Part shown: positions 45,088-53,688 of the stretch, in pieces
How the letters are laid out: each line of letters begins with the position of its first letter
Numbering within the stretch: position 1 is the stretch's first letter
Virus record (IMG/VR): IMGVR_UViG_3300030419_007436
Location: 62,001-126,000 of that record
Strand: one strand, 5' to 3'
Length of the DNA: 64,000 nucleotides
DNA from: a virus
Program-made: the position numbers and the translations under genes
The notes under the pieces: generated by a model
The model's input: only the letters and a program-made list of their open reading frames with translations
The model's database searches: none
Told to the model about the DNA's origin: nothing

Positions 45088-45684
45088 TCAAAAAATATCT
45101 TCATATGAAACAACGTTGACCAAATCAGCCATGTTGCTTGTATATTTTCCAACCAAGTCGGTGCGATTTCTTTCCTGAGCCTCTGCAATGTCCCATTTCA
45201 GTTGTTTGAAGGCCAGTTCGGCATTAATTAGATATTCAAATGTAGTTGTAATTGTGTTGATTATTGCCGTAGTTATGGAGCGTGATTGTGAAGAAAAATA
45301 TATTCTCTTTTTCTGTCGATTGATAAGGGCTACTTTTATTTCAACCGGTGCATCAGTGGGTCTTACCTTAAAGCTGCTAAACTTCACCTCCATTGAAAAG
45401 TCTTCAAACTGAAGGTGTCTTAAAGAAAAAAAATCTTTACAAAAAACAGATAACATAGAATTAAAAAGAGCATCTACCATTCCAACTCCAGACCCCTCAA
45501 TCTGTAAGTTGCCCCAATTATTAGAGAAAGCTAACATACACACCACAGTTGTTGTGTCTTTCTCTGCGCTCTCTGAAAGAGTAAAATCTTCAACTGACAA
45601 TTTTATATATTTTTCACCCAGAGTCTCACAAACAATCTTGTGGCACTTCTTTTGAAAAAGTTCTTGAGGAAATGAATTTATCAT
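45088..45684 (-). CDS. Protein resembling the LeuA C-terminal (regulatory) domain (198 aa)
   Basis: The central segment VCMLAFSNNWGNLQIEGSGV, then GMVDALFNSMLSVF and DAPVEIKVALIN follows the pattern of the alpha-isopropylmalate synthase dimer domain (G-x-G-x-x-D-A core, then a second repeat ending in a helix TTAIINTITTTFEYLINAEL). The catalytic TIM barrel is absent. In the family the domain binds leucine or other effectors. Why a phage has it alone is unclear. Its start lies inside the end of the PAP2 gene (59 nt overlap). Confidence 0.6.
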   Translation of the reverse strand: MINSFPQELFQKKCHKIVCETLGEKYIKLSVEDFTLSESAEKDTTTVVCMLAFSNNWGNLQIEGSGVGMVDALFNSMLSVFCKDFFSLRHLQFEDFSMEVKFSSFKVRPTDAPVEIKVALINRQKKRIYFSSQSRSITTAIINTITTTFEYLINAELAFKQLKWDIAEAQERNRTDLVGKYTSNMADLVNVVSYEDIF

Positions 45685-46315
45685 CTGTATTAATTAGTTT
45701 ATTGGGACGCCCTACCACATATAATTTATAAACTAAGTAATAAATTAATGCTGCTAACATCATACCAGAAAACACATCTACTATAAAGTGTTGTTTCAGA
45801 GTAAGGGTAGAAATAGACACCAGAGTGGCCCAAACTATGTAGGCATACTTCATTAAAGGATTTTTTCGTATATACTCTGAAAGTGATACAAAAAATACTA
45901 GCAGCCAAGCAAATGTCACGTGCCCAGACGGGAAGGTGTTGTGGGGTCCGTCAATAGCATGTGTAAGGTTTACGAGCCACCCTGATGTCGTAGAGGTATC
46001 TGCAATTGCTTCACGAGGATAAAAAGATGGGAATAGTACATAAAATAAGCACATTATCGCCCCTGAAGATATTATTGCAAATATCAGCCCCAAAAATACA
46101 TTCCTTTTTTTAAACAAAAGGGTGCCTGTAAAAAAGATGACTGGAATTATGGTGTGATATATCCAAATGAATTGGGGAATAAAAGGAATTTGAGTATCCA
46201 CACTTGTCAACAAATCGTACTGACTTGCCCCGATTAATGATTGAATCAAAAAATATAATGCCATATAAGGAAAAAACGCGAAAAAAAGATACCGAGCTTT
46301 AACCTTTGTTGACAT
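45626..46315 (-). CDS. PAP2-family membrane phosphatase (229 aa)
   Basis: Six membrane segments are likely. The active site is HNTFPSGHVTFA (PSGH) and LKQHFIVDV (H-x3-D), with the KxxxxxxRP element unclear, as in the PAP2_3 type that includes inositolphosphotransferases. It would act on lipid phosphates in the membrane. GGAGG precedes the start. Confidence 0.75.
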   Translation of the reverse strand: MSTKVKARYLFFAFFPYMALYFLIQSLIGASQYDLLTSVDTQIPFIPQFIWIYHTIIPVIFFTGTLLFKKRNVFLGLIFAIISSGAIMCLFYVLFPSFYPREAIADTSTTSGWLVNLTHAIDGPHNTFPSGHVTFAWLLVFFVSLSEYIRKNPLMKYAYIVWATLVSISTLTLKQHFIVDVFSGMMLAALIYYLVYKLYVVGRPNKLINTDDKFISSRTFSKEVPQDCL

Positions 46316-46447
46316 TCAGGCAGTCCTCCACATGCACTTATCCATTTAAAGAAAGTAAAAACAAAATTTAGGGGAAAGCGTGAAAAAAAATTCGCGCCTC
46401 TATAAATACATATAATTACAAAACAAAAAAAGAAAAAAATGTGTGAA

Positions 46448-46693
46448 TTATTTGAAAACTTTTTCTCTTGCAGTTTTAAAAAGCTGGGGTAAAAAGGACT
46501 TTTTTAGTTGAAGGAGCCTTTCAAACTTGGCTTTCTCGCGGGCACTGGTGTAGAGCGCAGTTGGTTTGCGAATTTCACCATCTATCACCTGATCGTTAAA
46601 ATCATAGAACTTTGATTTGACGTTTTTTTTAGGGGGCGCTGCGCTCGCCGTCAGCGAAAAAATAAAAATAGTTAGAGCTAAAAATAATTTCAT
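46448..46693 (-). CDS. Small secreted protein (81 aa)
   Basis: A clear signal peptide (MKLFLALTIFIFSLTASA) is followed by SKFYDFNDQVIDGEIRKP and a helix KAKFERLLQLKKSFLPQLF. The pattern recalls short proteins linked to surface motility operons in myxobacteria, from memory and not verified. About 120 nt of AT-rich noncoding DNA lie downstream (46316-46447 region is upstream of nothing else). An AACTATTTA motif lies 16 nt upstream. Confidence 0.55.
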   Translation of the reverse strand: MKLFLALTIFIFSLTASAAPPKKNVKSKFYDFNDQVIDGEIRKPTALYTSAREKAKFERLLQLKKSFLPQLFKTAREKVFK

Positions 46694-47163
46694 TTGGTTC
46701 TCCTAGTATTAAATAGTTTGTCCGGCCACTCAACGGTCACTCCATAGTTTGCGTCCTGATTTTTTCCAGTGTGATGTTCGTAGTGCCAAGGAATATTTTT
46801 TTTAGCCCAAGCAACATCCAAGTGGGCGCGCCTATGATAATAAAAATATCTACCCGTATAAAACAATAAACCAATGAAGAAATATGGAGCAACAAAAAAG
46901 AACGGTACATGAGCAGCCACAAGGAGTGTCAAAAATAATATCTCTTTTTTTACGCTGGGAGGGGGAGGAAATTTCCTATAATCTTCATCAAAATTATCAT
47001 TTTTTCTGCATGTCTTGTGGTGAGAGTGCCAGTGGAAAGAAAAAATACTTTTTTTATTCTTTCCGAGGCCGTGCAAAATATATTTGTGTAAGAACCATTC
47101 CAAAAGGCCACTATAAATATATGCAACCATAAATGAAATAAAAATAAAGGAAAATTCAGGCAC
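46690..47163 (-). CDS. Fatty acid hydroxylase/sterol desaturase-type membrane enzyme (157 aa)
   Basis: The di-iron histidine motifs of the superfamily are all present: FLHKYILHG, FHWHSHH, YYHRRAHLD and WHYEHHTG, between membrane segments. These enzymes hydroxylate or desaturate lipids. The start is GTG at 47163, 4 nt after an AACTATTTA motif. It is an auxiliary lipid gene of host type. Confidence 0.8.
   Translation of the reverse strand: MPEFSFIFISFMVAYIYSGLLEWFLHKYILHGLGKNKKSIFSFHWHSHHKTCRKNDNFDEDYRKFPPPPSVKKEILFLTLLVAAHVPFFFVAPYFFIGLLFYTGRYFYYHRRAHLDVAWAKKNIPWHYEHHTGKNQDANYGVTVEWPDKLFNTRRTK
46710..46718 (-). promoter_or_regulatory. AACTATTTA motif, possible late promoter
   Basis: AACTATTTAATACTAGGAG on the coding strand, 16 nt before the ATG at 46693. 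It lies within the end of the upstream hydroxylase gene. Confidence 0.4.
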
Positions 47164-47167
47164 GCAA

Positions 47168-47176
47168 TAAATAGTT
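47168..47176 (-). promoter_or_regulatory. AACTATTTA motif, possible late promoter
   Basis: AACTATTTATTGC precedes the GTG start of the hydroxylase gene by 4 nt. If it is a promoter, the mRNA would start inside or at the coding region; it may instead mark a different start site. Confidence 0.3.
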
Positions 47177-47186
47177 TTTTAAAAAA

Positions 47187-47504
47187 TTAATGCAATGATA
47201 ACGAACAGTTTTCTTTCAATAGGTCTTCCTTCATCACTACCAAACTTTGAAACAAAACCGTGAAAGAGAGGGCTTCTTTCTCTGGAATTATGTAGGATTT
47301 AGTTTTTTTATCAAAAAGCCTCTCATCCATCATATCATTCAGAACATTTTCAAAGTGGCGGAGGCCAGCAAAGTACTCACACAAGATTGCTTTAGCCAAA
47401 CTATTAATGTCTTTGAGATCCCCCTCAAAAAGCAATTGGGAAACAATCTTTCTGTCTCGCTCTATTTTAAAAATGTATCTTAGACAAGCATCTTCATCTA
47501 ACAC
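47187..47504 (-). CDS. Hypothetical helical protein (105 aa, start uncertain)
   Basis: No ATG precedes the conserved-looking part; I chose GTG at 47504 (VLDEDACLRYIFKIERDRKI). The frame is open further upstream into the previous gene. The protein is helical and acidic. Function unknown. Confidence 0.45.
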   Translation of the reverse strand: MLDEDACLRYIFKIERDRKIVSQLLFEGDLKDINSLAKAILCEYFAGLRHFENVLNDMMDERLFDKKTKSYIIPEKEALSFTVLFQSLVVMKEDLLKENCSLSLH

Positions 47505-47509
47505 ATAAA

Positions 47510-47950
47510 TTATTTTCTTCTTCTTCTCTTGCAAGAATAATATACCTCTTTCTTGCCCTCTCTCCAAAATTTAGGGCTTTTTCTATCTTCTGTTACAAGC
47601 AACGCTTGAATTTGTTTCTGGCCATCTTTTTCTCTTATTTTAAAACTATAGGGCTTCGGTCTAAAAGACCCGTAAAGGGGCTTTCTGCGGCGCTTCTTGC
47701 CATATCTGCTCTTGGGCCTAGAATTAAGGAATCTGATGCAAGCAGCTACTATTTCTGCAAGTTCTAGGCCCTCCTTCTCCCACGCCTCGTAATCTACATC
47801 AAGATTTACGACCACAACCCAACAATCACGACCATATCCTTTGATGGGATAGTAACACGTCATGTATTGACCATACCTGTATTCAGATTCGTCAGTTGGG
47901 AACAGCGTCGATCTTTTCATTGGTATCAGTTTGCACGGAATTGTTTTCAT
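47510..47950 (-). CDS. Basic hypothetical protein (146 aa)
   Basis: The start MKTIPCKLIPMKRS follows AGGTGATTTAG; it lies 59 nt inside the glutaredoxin gene. The core (GRDCWVVVVNLDVDYEAWEK) is alpha/beta; the rest is rich in Arg/Lys (KKRRRKPLYGSFRPKPYSF). A nucleic-acid-binding role is possible. Confidence 0.55.
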   Translation of the reverse strand: MKTIPCKLIPMKRSTLFPTDESEYRYGQYMTCYYPIKGYGRDCWVVVVNLDVDYEAWEKEGLELAEIVAACIRFLNSRPKSRYGKKRRRKPLYGSFRPKPYSFKIREKDGQKQIQALLVTEDRKSPKFWREGKKEVYYSCKRRRRK

Positions 47951-48212
47951 CTAAATCACCTAAATGTTTTTCCAGATCGGTGTATCCACCAATCAAAGTA
48001 AAGCTCCCACGGGAAGTAATTTCAAACACAATGGGAACAGTGTCCCAACTGTGCTTTTCTTTCACTCTACCTAACTCTTCAAGATTTCCATCCATTACAA
48101 AGATATGATAAGGTAAAGATTTTTCAATTAATATTTCTTCAGCCTTTTTGCACCACGGACAAGACGATTTTATCCAAAGCACATAGTGTTGTTCAGCCGA
48201 GGAGAAGTTCAT
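47892..48212 (-). CDS. Glutaredoxin-like protein (106 aa)
   Basis: The active site is IKSSCPWCKKAEEIL (CPWC), with TVPIVFEI (cis-Pro) and a GGYTDLE glutathione-site end. Glutaredoxins reduce disulfides, for example in ribonucleotide reductase; no reductase is visible in this window. Confidence 0.8.
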   Translation of the reverse strand: MNFSSAEQHYVLWIKSSCPWCKKAEEILIEKSLPYHIFVMDGNLEELGRVKEKHSWDTVPIVFEITSRGSFTLIGGYTDLEKHLGDLDENNSVQTDTNEKIDAVPN

Positions 48213-48471
48213 TTTTATTCCCCCTTATTTTTTCTTGAATCGAAGAGGGGTCGCCCACCACAATGAGTTCTGCGCCAGCTTGCCCCTTGTCAAGTACGAC
48301 GCGAGTAAACCGATGAGAATCATCGAGACCAACGGGCATTGTCCCTTCGTTAAGTTTTCTCTTAACACTATCATCTTCACGTAGCGAAACCACGTGTTTA
48401 GGATTTACGAATACTTCCCTTAGTGTGTAGTTTTGAGTTGAACTTCTAAATACTTCTACTAGTCTAACCAT
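48193..48471 (-). CDS. Conserved small phage protein (92 aa)
   Basis: The pattern FVNPKHVVSLREDDSVK, then MPVGLDDSHRFTRVVLDKGQ and ELIVVGDP is one I recall from marine T4-like phages. Function unknown. It overlaps both neighbours by 13-20 nt. Confidence 0.65.
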   Translation of the reverse strand: MVRLVEVFRSSTQNYTLREVFVNPKHVVSLREDDSVKRKLNEGTMPVGLDDSHRFTRVVLDKGQAGAELIVVGDPSSIQEKIRGNKNELLLG

Positions 48472-48725
48472 TTTTCCTCCTGATAAGGCAATACATCATG
48501 CCGATTAATGTAAAACTTTTCGCCTCGATATAGAACCGGAAGCCACTCTTCCCGATCATTTTCACAGTTTTCCAACAGCAACAGATTTTTTGGCGTAGTT
48601 AAATTTATGAAGCGCACGGGAGATGGACCAACATATGTTTGATTGGGGTTGACTTCCTGTACGCTTTCATCAAAATCCATCAAAGTTACGTGTGCTGGAA
48701 CATAAACCAAATCACCCGCCTTCAT
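48459..48725 (-). CDS. GDLV-family small protein, long form (88 aa)
   Basis: MKAGDLVYVPAHVTLMDFDE begins like the family, but the body is longer (VRFINLTTPKNLLLLENCEN, then EWLPVLYRGEKFYINRHDVL). The 14-nt overlap with the gene upstream (48712) is of a different sequence. A distant member. Confidence 0.6.
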   Translation of the reverse strand: MKAGDLVYVPAHVTLMDFDESVQEVNPNQTYVGPSPVRFINLTTPKNLLLLENCENDREEWLPVLYRGEKFYINRHDVLPYQEEKWLD

Positions 48726-49095
48726 TTGTTTGTCCTTCCTGATGCATTTTTATAAATTCTTCCCAGGCACGTTGAGCGGCCTCATCAGACCCAAGATCGC
48801 CCTGTGGTGGTTGATGCTCTGTCAAAATTCCCTGTTGAGCCTGAAGTCGGGCTTGTTGATAACCATTTAAAATATTTTGGCAATCGTACAGAGAAAAGGC
48901 CGCGGCAGACAGATTTTTTCTACATTCTTCAATTGCCTCGGATGCCTTTTTTTCATCTTCTTTTTGTAAGAGTTTTTGTACATCAGGAAATTTTTTATTA
49001 AGATTCTCAATATTTTCCTCTGTTTTTAATAAAAGTTCTTCAATCAACCCCCTCACTTCTGATAGGTCGACTGAATAAGTTACATTAACGCGCAT
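48712..49095 (-). CDS. Helical phage protein (127 aa)
   Basis: Coiled-coil-like (LLLKTEENIENLNKKFPDVQ; FSLYDCQNILNGYQQARLQA) with an acidic C-terminus. It is the first gene of a unit from the consensus promoter at 49119-49146. Function unknown. Confidence 0.65.
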   Translation of the reverse strand: MRVNVTYSVDLSEVRGLIEELLLKTEENIENLNKKFPDVQKLLQKEDEKKASEAIEECRKNLSAAAFSLYDCQNILNGYQQARLQAQQGILTEHQPPQGDLGSDEAAQRAWEEFIKMHQEGQTNEGG

Positions 49096-49118
49096 GAACG
49101 CCTCCTTCTATAAACTTA

Positions 49119-49146
49119 ATTATAACATGTTTAAACTATTTGTCAA
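49119..49146 (-). promoter_or_regulatory. Sigma70-like promoter with consensus boxes
   Basis: TTGACA (49146-49141), 16-nt spacer, TATAAT (49124-49119). Drives the small-gene operon from 49095 downward. Confidence 0.85.
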
Positions 49147-49151
49147 GAAAA

Positions 49152-49418
49152 TTAAAGTAGAATTTTATAAACGGTGGCGCAGGTGAGAGTGACTACGCTT
49201 GTTATTATAATCCAAATAAGGCGAGAGGAGGTTTCCTTCCAAGACTCTAGCTCACGAAGTCGAGCGTATAATCCCTGATCCGGGTTATATACGGCTTCCT
49301 TGATTTTTACAATATCGTCAGCCATTTCGTCCTGTTTATCTTTGACGGTATCTAATTTTTGCATTAGTTGATCAAACTTTCCGTTCATTTCTGCAAAAGC
49401 TACAGCATCGTCGCTCAT
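49152..49418 (-). CDS. Coiled coil with C-terminal membrane anchor, XhlA-like (88 aa)
   Basis: A helix (MNGKFDQLMQKLDTVKDKQD) is followed by a C-terminal membrane segment (LIWIIITSVVTLTCATVYKI). The plan is that of haemolysin XhlA/holin-associated proteins. A lysis role is likely but not proven. Confidence 0.6.
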   Translation of the reverse strand: MSDDAVAFAEMNGKFDQLMQKLDTVKDKQDEMADDIVKIKEAVYNPDQGLYARLRELESWKETSSRLIWIIITSVVTLTCATVYKILL

Positions 49419-49442
49419 GAAAGTTTCCCCCTGTTAACATAA

Positions 49443-51017
49443 CTAGTTAGCACATTCGATAATGGCATGATTAGTTGTGATTAAAGTGGACGCAACAGAC
49501 GTTGCATTTTGTAGCGCACATCTTGTAACTTTTACTGGGTCAATAATCCCACTTTCCACCAAATTTACCAGCTTCCCGGTATTAAAATCAATTCCCTTGT
49601 TTTCTTTTGACTTTTCCACCAAAGATAATAAAATATCAGGAGAATAGCCAGCGTTCTTTGCCATCTGTCTGAAAGGTTCTTTTACTGCCTCGCAAACTAT
49701 CTGAACTCCCAGCTTTTGATCGTCATTATCTGTCGCGACTTTTAAATTTTTAGTAGCGCGTATAAGAGCCACACCTCCTCCTGAAACAACGCCCTCAAGC
49801 TGCGCGGCAGTTACCGCTTCGAGAGCATCTTCAATGCGGTGTTTTTTTTCTATCATTTCTACCTCGCTGGAGGCTCCCACTCGGATTATTGCAATACCGC
49901 TAGCAAGTCGAGTTATTCTTTCTTGTGCTTTCTCACATTCTTGCAAACTTTCCGTTTCTTTTATCTGAGCTTTTAGCAAATCAATTCTTTTTTCCACCTC
50001 ATCGATGTCCCCGTTTCCACCTACTACAGTTGTAAGATTTTTAGAACTTTCAATTGATTTGGCGCGGCCAAAATGATTGAGTTTTATATCTTTTAATCTC
50101 AAATTGTTTTGTCTTGTAATGAAAGTCGCACCGACAGAAAGCGCCAAATCATTAAGAATGCTTCGCCTTTCCTCTCCATATCTAGGCGCCTTAATCCCGG
50201 CGACGCGAAGAGTACCACGCATTGCATTCATAATTAACGCAGCAAGAGCCTGGCCTTCTATATTTTCAGCCACGATAATAAAAGGGCGACTCTCGCGCGC
50301 CGCTATTTCTAGCGCAGGCATCATGTCCTCTACATTGTCAATGCTCTCGTCTGTGACCATAATGAGGGGATCCTCGTAGCGCACGACACCTCTCTTTTCG
50401 TCAGTTACAAAGGCGCTAGCTAAATATCCAGAATCAAAGCGAAATCCCTCCACCAAGTCTAGACTAGTTTCAATTGATCGTGCCTCTTCGATTGTGATCG
50501 CTCCATCCTTGCCTGCAAGATCCACAGCTTTAGCAATTAAATTACCGATAAGGCTGTCATTGTTAGCTGATATTTTTGCAATGTGGGCTATTTCCTCCTG
50601 AGACATTATGGGTTGTGCCAAAGACTTTAAATTCTCTACAATCTGCTTCAAAGCCTTATCCATCCCTCTTTTTAGTTCTACTGGGGGCGCCCCGGCCATC
50701 AAATATTTTTGAGCCTGTGTTAAAATTGCGCGTGTTAAAACGGTAGATGTAGTGGTGCCGTCACCGGCCTCACTGTTAGTCCTTGATGCAGCCTGCTTGA
50801 TAATTTCTGCACCTACATTTTCAAAAGGATCCTTTAGTTCCACAAATTTAGCTACCGTTACTCCGTCTTTTGTAATTATTGGATTTTGCCCAGGTTGGTG
50901 TAGGATAACATTTCTTCCGCGCGGTCCAAGTGTAGAAGCCACGTTATCAGCCAGCGTAGCTGCTCCATTTAGAATTTTTTGTTGAAGATTTGTTCCCGAT
51001 TCATACTGTCGCGACAT
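49443..51017 (-). CDS. GroEL-type chaperonin (524 aa)
   Basis: Typical motifs: VASTLGPRGRNVI, TKDGVTVAKFVEL, GDGTTTSTVLTRAI (ATP site) and AQLEGVVSGGGVALI. The length is near the usual 540; the C-terminal GGM tail is missing. No groES gene is visible here. Phage-coded chaperonins fold virion proteins in some giant phages. It has its own promoter at 51042-51070. Confidence 0.95.
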   Translation of the reverse strand: MSRQYESGTNLQQKILNGAATLADNVASTLGPRGRNVILHQPGQNPIITKDGVTVAKFVELKDPFENVGAEIIKQAASRTNSEAGDGTTTSTVLTRAILTQAQKYLMAGAPPVELKRGMDKALKQIVENLKSLAQPIMSQEEIAHIAKISANNDSLIGNLIAKAVDLAGKDGAITIEEARSIETSLDLVEGFRFDSGYLASAFVTDEKRGVVRYEDPLIMVTDESIDNVEDMMPALEIAARESRPFIIVAENIEGQALAALIMNAMRGTLRVAGIKAPRYGEERRSILNDLALSVGATFITRQNNLRLKDIKLNHFGRAKSIESSKNLTTVVGGNGDIDEVEKRIDLLKAQIKETESLQECEKAQERITRLASGIAIIRVGASSEVEMIEKKHRIEDALEAVTAAQLEGVVSGGGVALIRATKNLKVATDNDDQKLGVQIVCEAVKEPFRQMAKNAGYSPDILLSLVEKSKENKGIDFNTGKLVNLVESGIIDPVKVTRCALQNATSVASTLITTNHAIIECAN

Positions 51018-51041
51018 AAGCCCTCCATGACTTGTCTTTAA

Positions 51042-51070
51042 AATATATTATATTATACAATGATTGTCAA
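51042..51070 (-). promoter_or_regulatory. Sigma70-like promoter for groEL
   Basis: TTGACA (51070-51065), 17-nt spacer, TATATT (51047-51042). The -35 box overlaps the stop region of the upstream gene. Confidence 0.75.
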
Positions 51071-51071
51071 G

Positions 51072-52685
51072 TTATTTTTCAGATTTTATTTCTTCAGTTT
51101 TTGTTTCTATCTTTTGTGCAGCATTAATAGCTGTGTCTGCTTGTTCGTCAACAGCCAAACCTCCCGCAAAATAAGCCTGAATATTGGTGGTAAGTACCTT
51201 CACGTTATTAAAAATATCAAACACCTTCTCATTGATTGCTGCTGTGACTCGGTTAAGAACGTCTTGTACATTTGCAGCACCTACATGAATTGTGCCGATA
51301 TACACGCTTTCTTGGCCTTCCGGTAATGCGCTTTCTGAATAGCTTCCAACTTGCTTGACGTTTGTTTTATTTAATTTGAAGTCGTCCTTGAATAAGTACC
51401 CTCTACTATTTTTTAAGGCTCTTTTAAGAGTTTCAGTATCAGCAACTTGATAGAACTTAAGAGATTCCTCTGCACTCGCAAAATCCAGCTGGCCCAACGC
51501 TTCTTTTCTTCGGCTGCCAGCTTGAGAGCGATAGGCCCTGATTTGATTATTGATTGTGTTGAGTCCATCAATAATTTTTGGTACCATTTCCATAGAATAT
51601 ATACCTTCTCCGCCCTCTTCAGATACCGCGAGGTCAACTACAATATTTTTAAGAGGTCGTTGTACGAAAGCTGATCGTCCTGGTACCTTTTTACCCTTGA
51701 CCGATGTGAAAATTGCCTCATTGTTGGCCCAATCAAGTGCTTGTAGTAACATCTCTGCCTTTTGTTCGTCTCCGATCAAATTCTTTACATTGTCAGAAAA
51801 TAAAGATTCTAATTCTTCTGTAGAGACTCCCGCTGCCACCGCAGGCAGGTTTTCATTGTAATCCATCGACGGATTCTTAATAAATTCAACGGGTAATTCA
51901 ATCAAGCGTAAATTCTGTGTAACTTTTGAGAGAAAAAGAATATTAACAACGTTGCTTAAATTAAAATTAAACCTGTAAAAATCTAAGTGGCCTCTTTTCT
52001 CCAGTCCATCACCAGATAATGTTTTAGTCACTACTACATACTGCATCCCACGAGAGGCATCACTAGTCAAGTCGTTAATTAGATCTGTATAGCTTCCTCC
52101 CACCTCCACGCTAGTTTCAGAATACAGTTTAAGACTGATGGGGGTACCATCAGCAGTTCTCAGGTCTGCAATTGTGCCTTCACCTGTTGGTACCTGCTGT
52201 CCTCCCAAGAGGACTGCCAAAAATGATTCAAAAGAAAATCCCGCAGAGGAAGCATTAAAATTTGTAATGATTGTAGTGAGAGTTTTATAAAAAACCAAAT
52301 AGGACATGACTCGTGAAATTGTTGCACCGGCATCTCCGTCAATCATTTGTGCGAAAGATTCATCATCCCCCTCGTAAAATTCATTAAGAGACTTTAGCTT
52401 TCCCGGAAGGTCGGAGCCTTGAATATTGTTCAAGAAGTTTTGTAGTTGGGATCGCTGCTCCGATGGAATTTCGTGACCCTCTTCCGTGGTGCTCAGTTGT
52501 GACCATCCAATTTCAGAAACAGGCACATCTGGAATTGAGGCCCAGGATAGAGTTTGAGGACCGGCGTCTTCATTGAGAAGACTCAACAAATTCATTTGTT
52601 CTTCGATTTTTTCTAAGAGAGCGCCAAATTCCAAGACGTGCTCTGGTGCGTGATAAGAATCAACCAGCTTGTTTATATCAACCAT
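51072..52685 (-). CDS. Large conserved phage protein (537 aa)
   Basis: Residues about 150-200 carry GFSFESFLAVLLGGQQVPTG, then IADLRTADGTPISLKLYSE. The E ... D ... SLK order resembles a restriction-nuclease-like core, and proteins with this segment are known to me from T4-like marine phages. The rest is mixed alpha/beta with an acidic end. A virion or DNA-processing role is possible. It sits between GroEL and ClpP. Confidence 0.55.
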   Translation of the reverse strand: MVDINKLVDSYHAPEHVLEFGALLEKIEEQMNLLSLLNEDAGPQTLSWASIPDVPVSEIGWSQLSTTEEGHEIPSEQRSQLQNFLNNIQGSDLPGKLKSLNEFYEGDDESFAQMIDGDAGATISRVMSYLVFYKTLTTIITNFNASSAGFSFESFLAVLLGGQQVPTGEGTIADLRTADGTPISLKLYSETSVEVGGSYTDLINDLTSDASRGMQYVVVTKTLSGDGLEKRGHLDFYRFNFNLSNVVNILFLSKVTQNLRLIELPVEFIKNPSMDYNENLPAVAAGVSTEELESLFSDNVKNLIGDEQKAEMLLQALDWANNEAIFTSVKGKKVPGRSAFVQRPLKNIVVDLAVSEEGGEGIYSMEMVPKIIDGLNTINNQIRAYRSQAGSRRKEALGQLDFASAEESLKFYQVADTETLKRALKNSRGYLFKDDFKLNKTNVKQVGSYSESALPEGQESVYIGTIHVGAANVQDVLNRVTAAINEKVFDIFNNVKVLTTNIQAYFAGGLAVDEQADTAINAAQKIETKTEEIKSEK

Positions 52686-52723
52686 ACCTATAATTAGTTC
52701 TCCTAGGGCACATATACTATTAT

Positions 52724-53371
52724 TTAAACAATTATATCTGCGATACCATATTCCACCGCTTCTTTGGCGGTAAAATAAAAGTTAACTCTTTTGTCTAGCA
52801 TCTTTTTTAATTGCCTTCTCGTTAGCTTGGTTTCTTTTATTAGTGTAGTACAGAGTTGCTCTTGGATCCAGCGCATTTCATTCATTTCATTTTCTAGATT
52901 GTGCAGCGCTCCCCACTGCTCCCCAACGGTACTATGAATCATGACACGACAGGATTTGCCAATCTTTCGTTTTCCCTTGGTGCCAGAAGCGAGCAACAAA
53001 ACTCCTGCTGACATCACCTTCCCCAATCCATAGGTACAAATATCATAGTTTTCTCGCATTTCTCTGATCACATCATATAAAGTAAACATGCCATAGGCGC
53101 AACCGCCCCACGTAGAAATATAAAAGTCCACTGGTTTATAAATTGTTTCTGCTACCGGCGAATCTGGGTTTGTAGGGTCTTCCAAAACTTCCTCTATCCC
53201 GGTTTTCTGAAGTTCTAATAAGGTGCATGCAATCTCTTCCACTTTATCCTCAGATAAGCTCCCAAACAGTTTGACTGAGCGTAACTTTGGCTGCTCTGAA
53301 GAGGTGTTGAGAAGAATTATTGGTGTCGTTTCTTCTTTTTTTTCTTCTTTTTCTTCTTCGCTGAACTTCAA
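52724..53371 (-). CDS. ClpP-type serine protease (215 aa)
   Basis: The catalytic triad is visible: Ser in GKVMSAGVLLLASG, His in RVMIHSTVG, and Asp in LDKRVNFYF. YISTWGGCAYGMFTLYDVI is the usual oxyanion segment. An acidic N-terminal extension (EEEKEEKKEE) is unusual. It may pair with host Clp ATPases or act as a head protease; T4-type phages usually have an unrelated prohead protease, not seen here. Confidence 0.9.
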   Translation of the reverse strand: MKFSEEEKEEKKEETTPIILLNTSSEQPKLRSVKLFGSLSEDKVEEIACTLLELQKTGIEEVLEDPTNPDSPVAETIYKPVDFYISTWGGCAYGMFTLYDVIREMRENYDICTYGLGKVMSAGVLLLASGTKGKRKIGKSCRVMIHSTVGEQWGALHNLENEMNEMRWIQEQLCTTLIKETKLTRRQLKKMLDKRVNFYFTAKEAVEYGIADIIV

Positions 53372-53688
53372 AATCCGTTTCCTTGCCTTTCATCAGGAGT
53401 TGCACCAAGATCTGGGCTGCTAACATTTTTACTATGTAATAGAACCTGAATTATGTCGCCGCTCCACTTCAAGTCCAGCTTGTCTTGAATAAATAATCTA
53501 ACCATATTCATACTTTTTTCTACCTCCTCTGGAGTTATCTTCTTTTCAAGAGCGTACCTTCTAATAGAATTAACAACAGTGTTCGCCAAGAACGCCTTAT
53601 CGGCAATATATAAATTTTCTTCCTGTTTGACAGTACCCTCTTTTACAAACCATTCCAATACCTTATTCTTTGTCTTTGTTGTTTTCAT
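53368..53688 (-). CDS. Small hypothetical protein (106 aa)
   Basis: A helical protein (AFLANTVVNSIRRYALEKKI; VEKSMNMVRLFIQDKLDLKW) that overlaps ClpP by 4 nt. Function unknown. Confidence 0.6.
   Translation of the reverse strand: MKTTKTKNKVLEWFVKEGTVKQEENLYIADKAFLANTVVNSIRRYALEKKITPEEVEKSMNMVRLFIQDKLDLKWSGDIIQVLLHSKNVSSPDLGATPDERQGNGF

Noticed and set aside
46316-46447. Possible gene in the AT-rich gap upstream of the small secreted protein's stop
   Set aside because: No start codon with a ribosome binding site opens a useful frame. An imperfect GCGTGAA/TTCGCGC hairpin is present, too weak to call a terminator.
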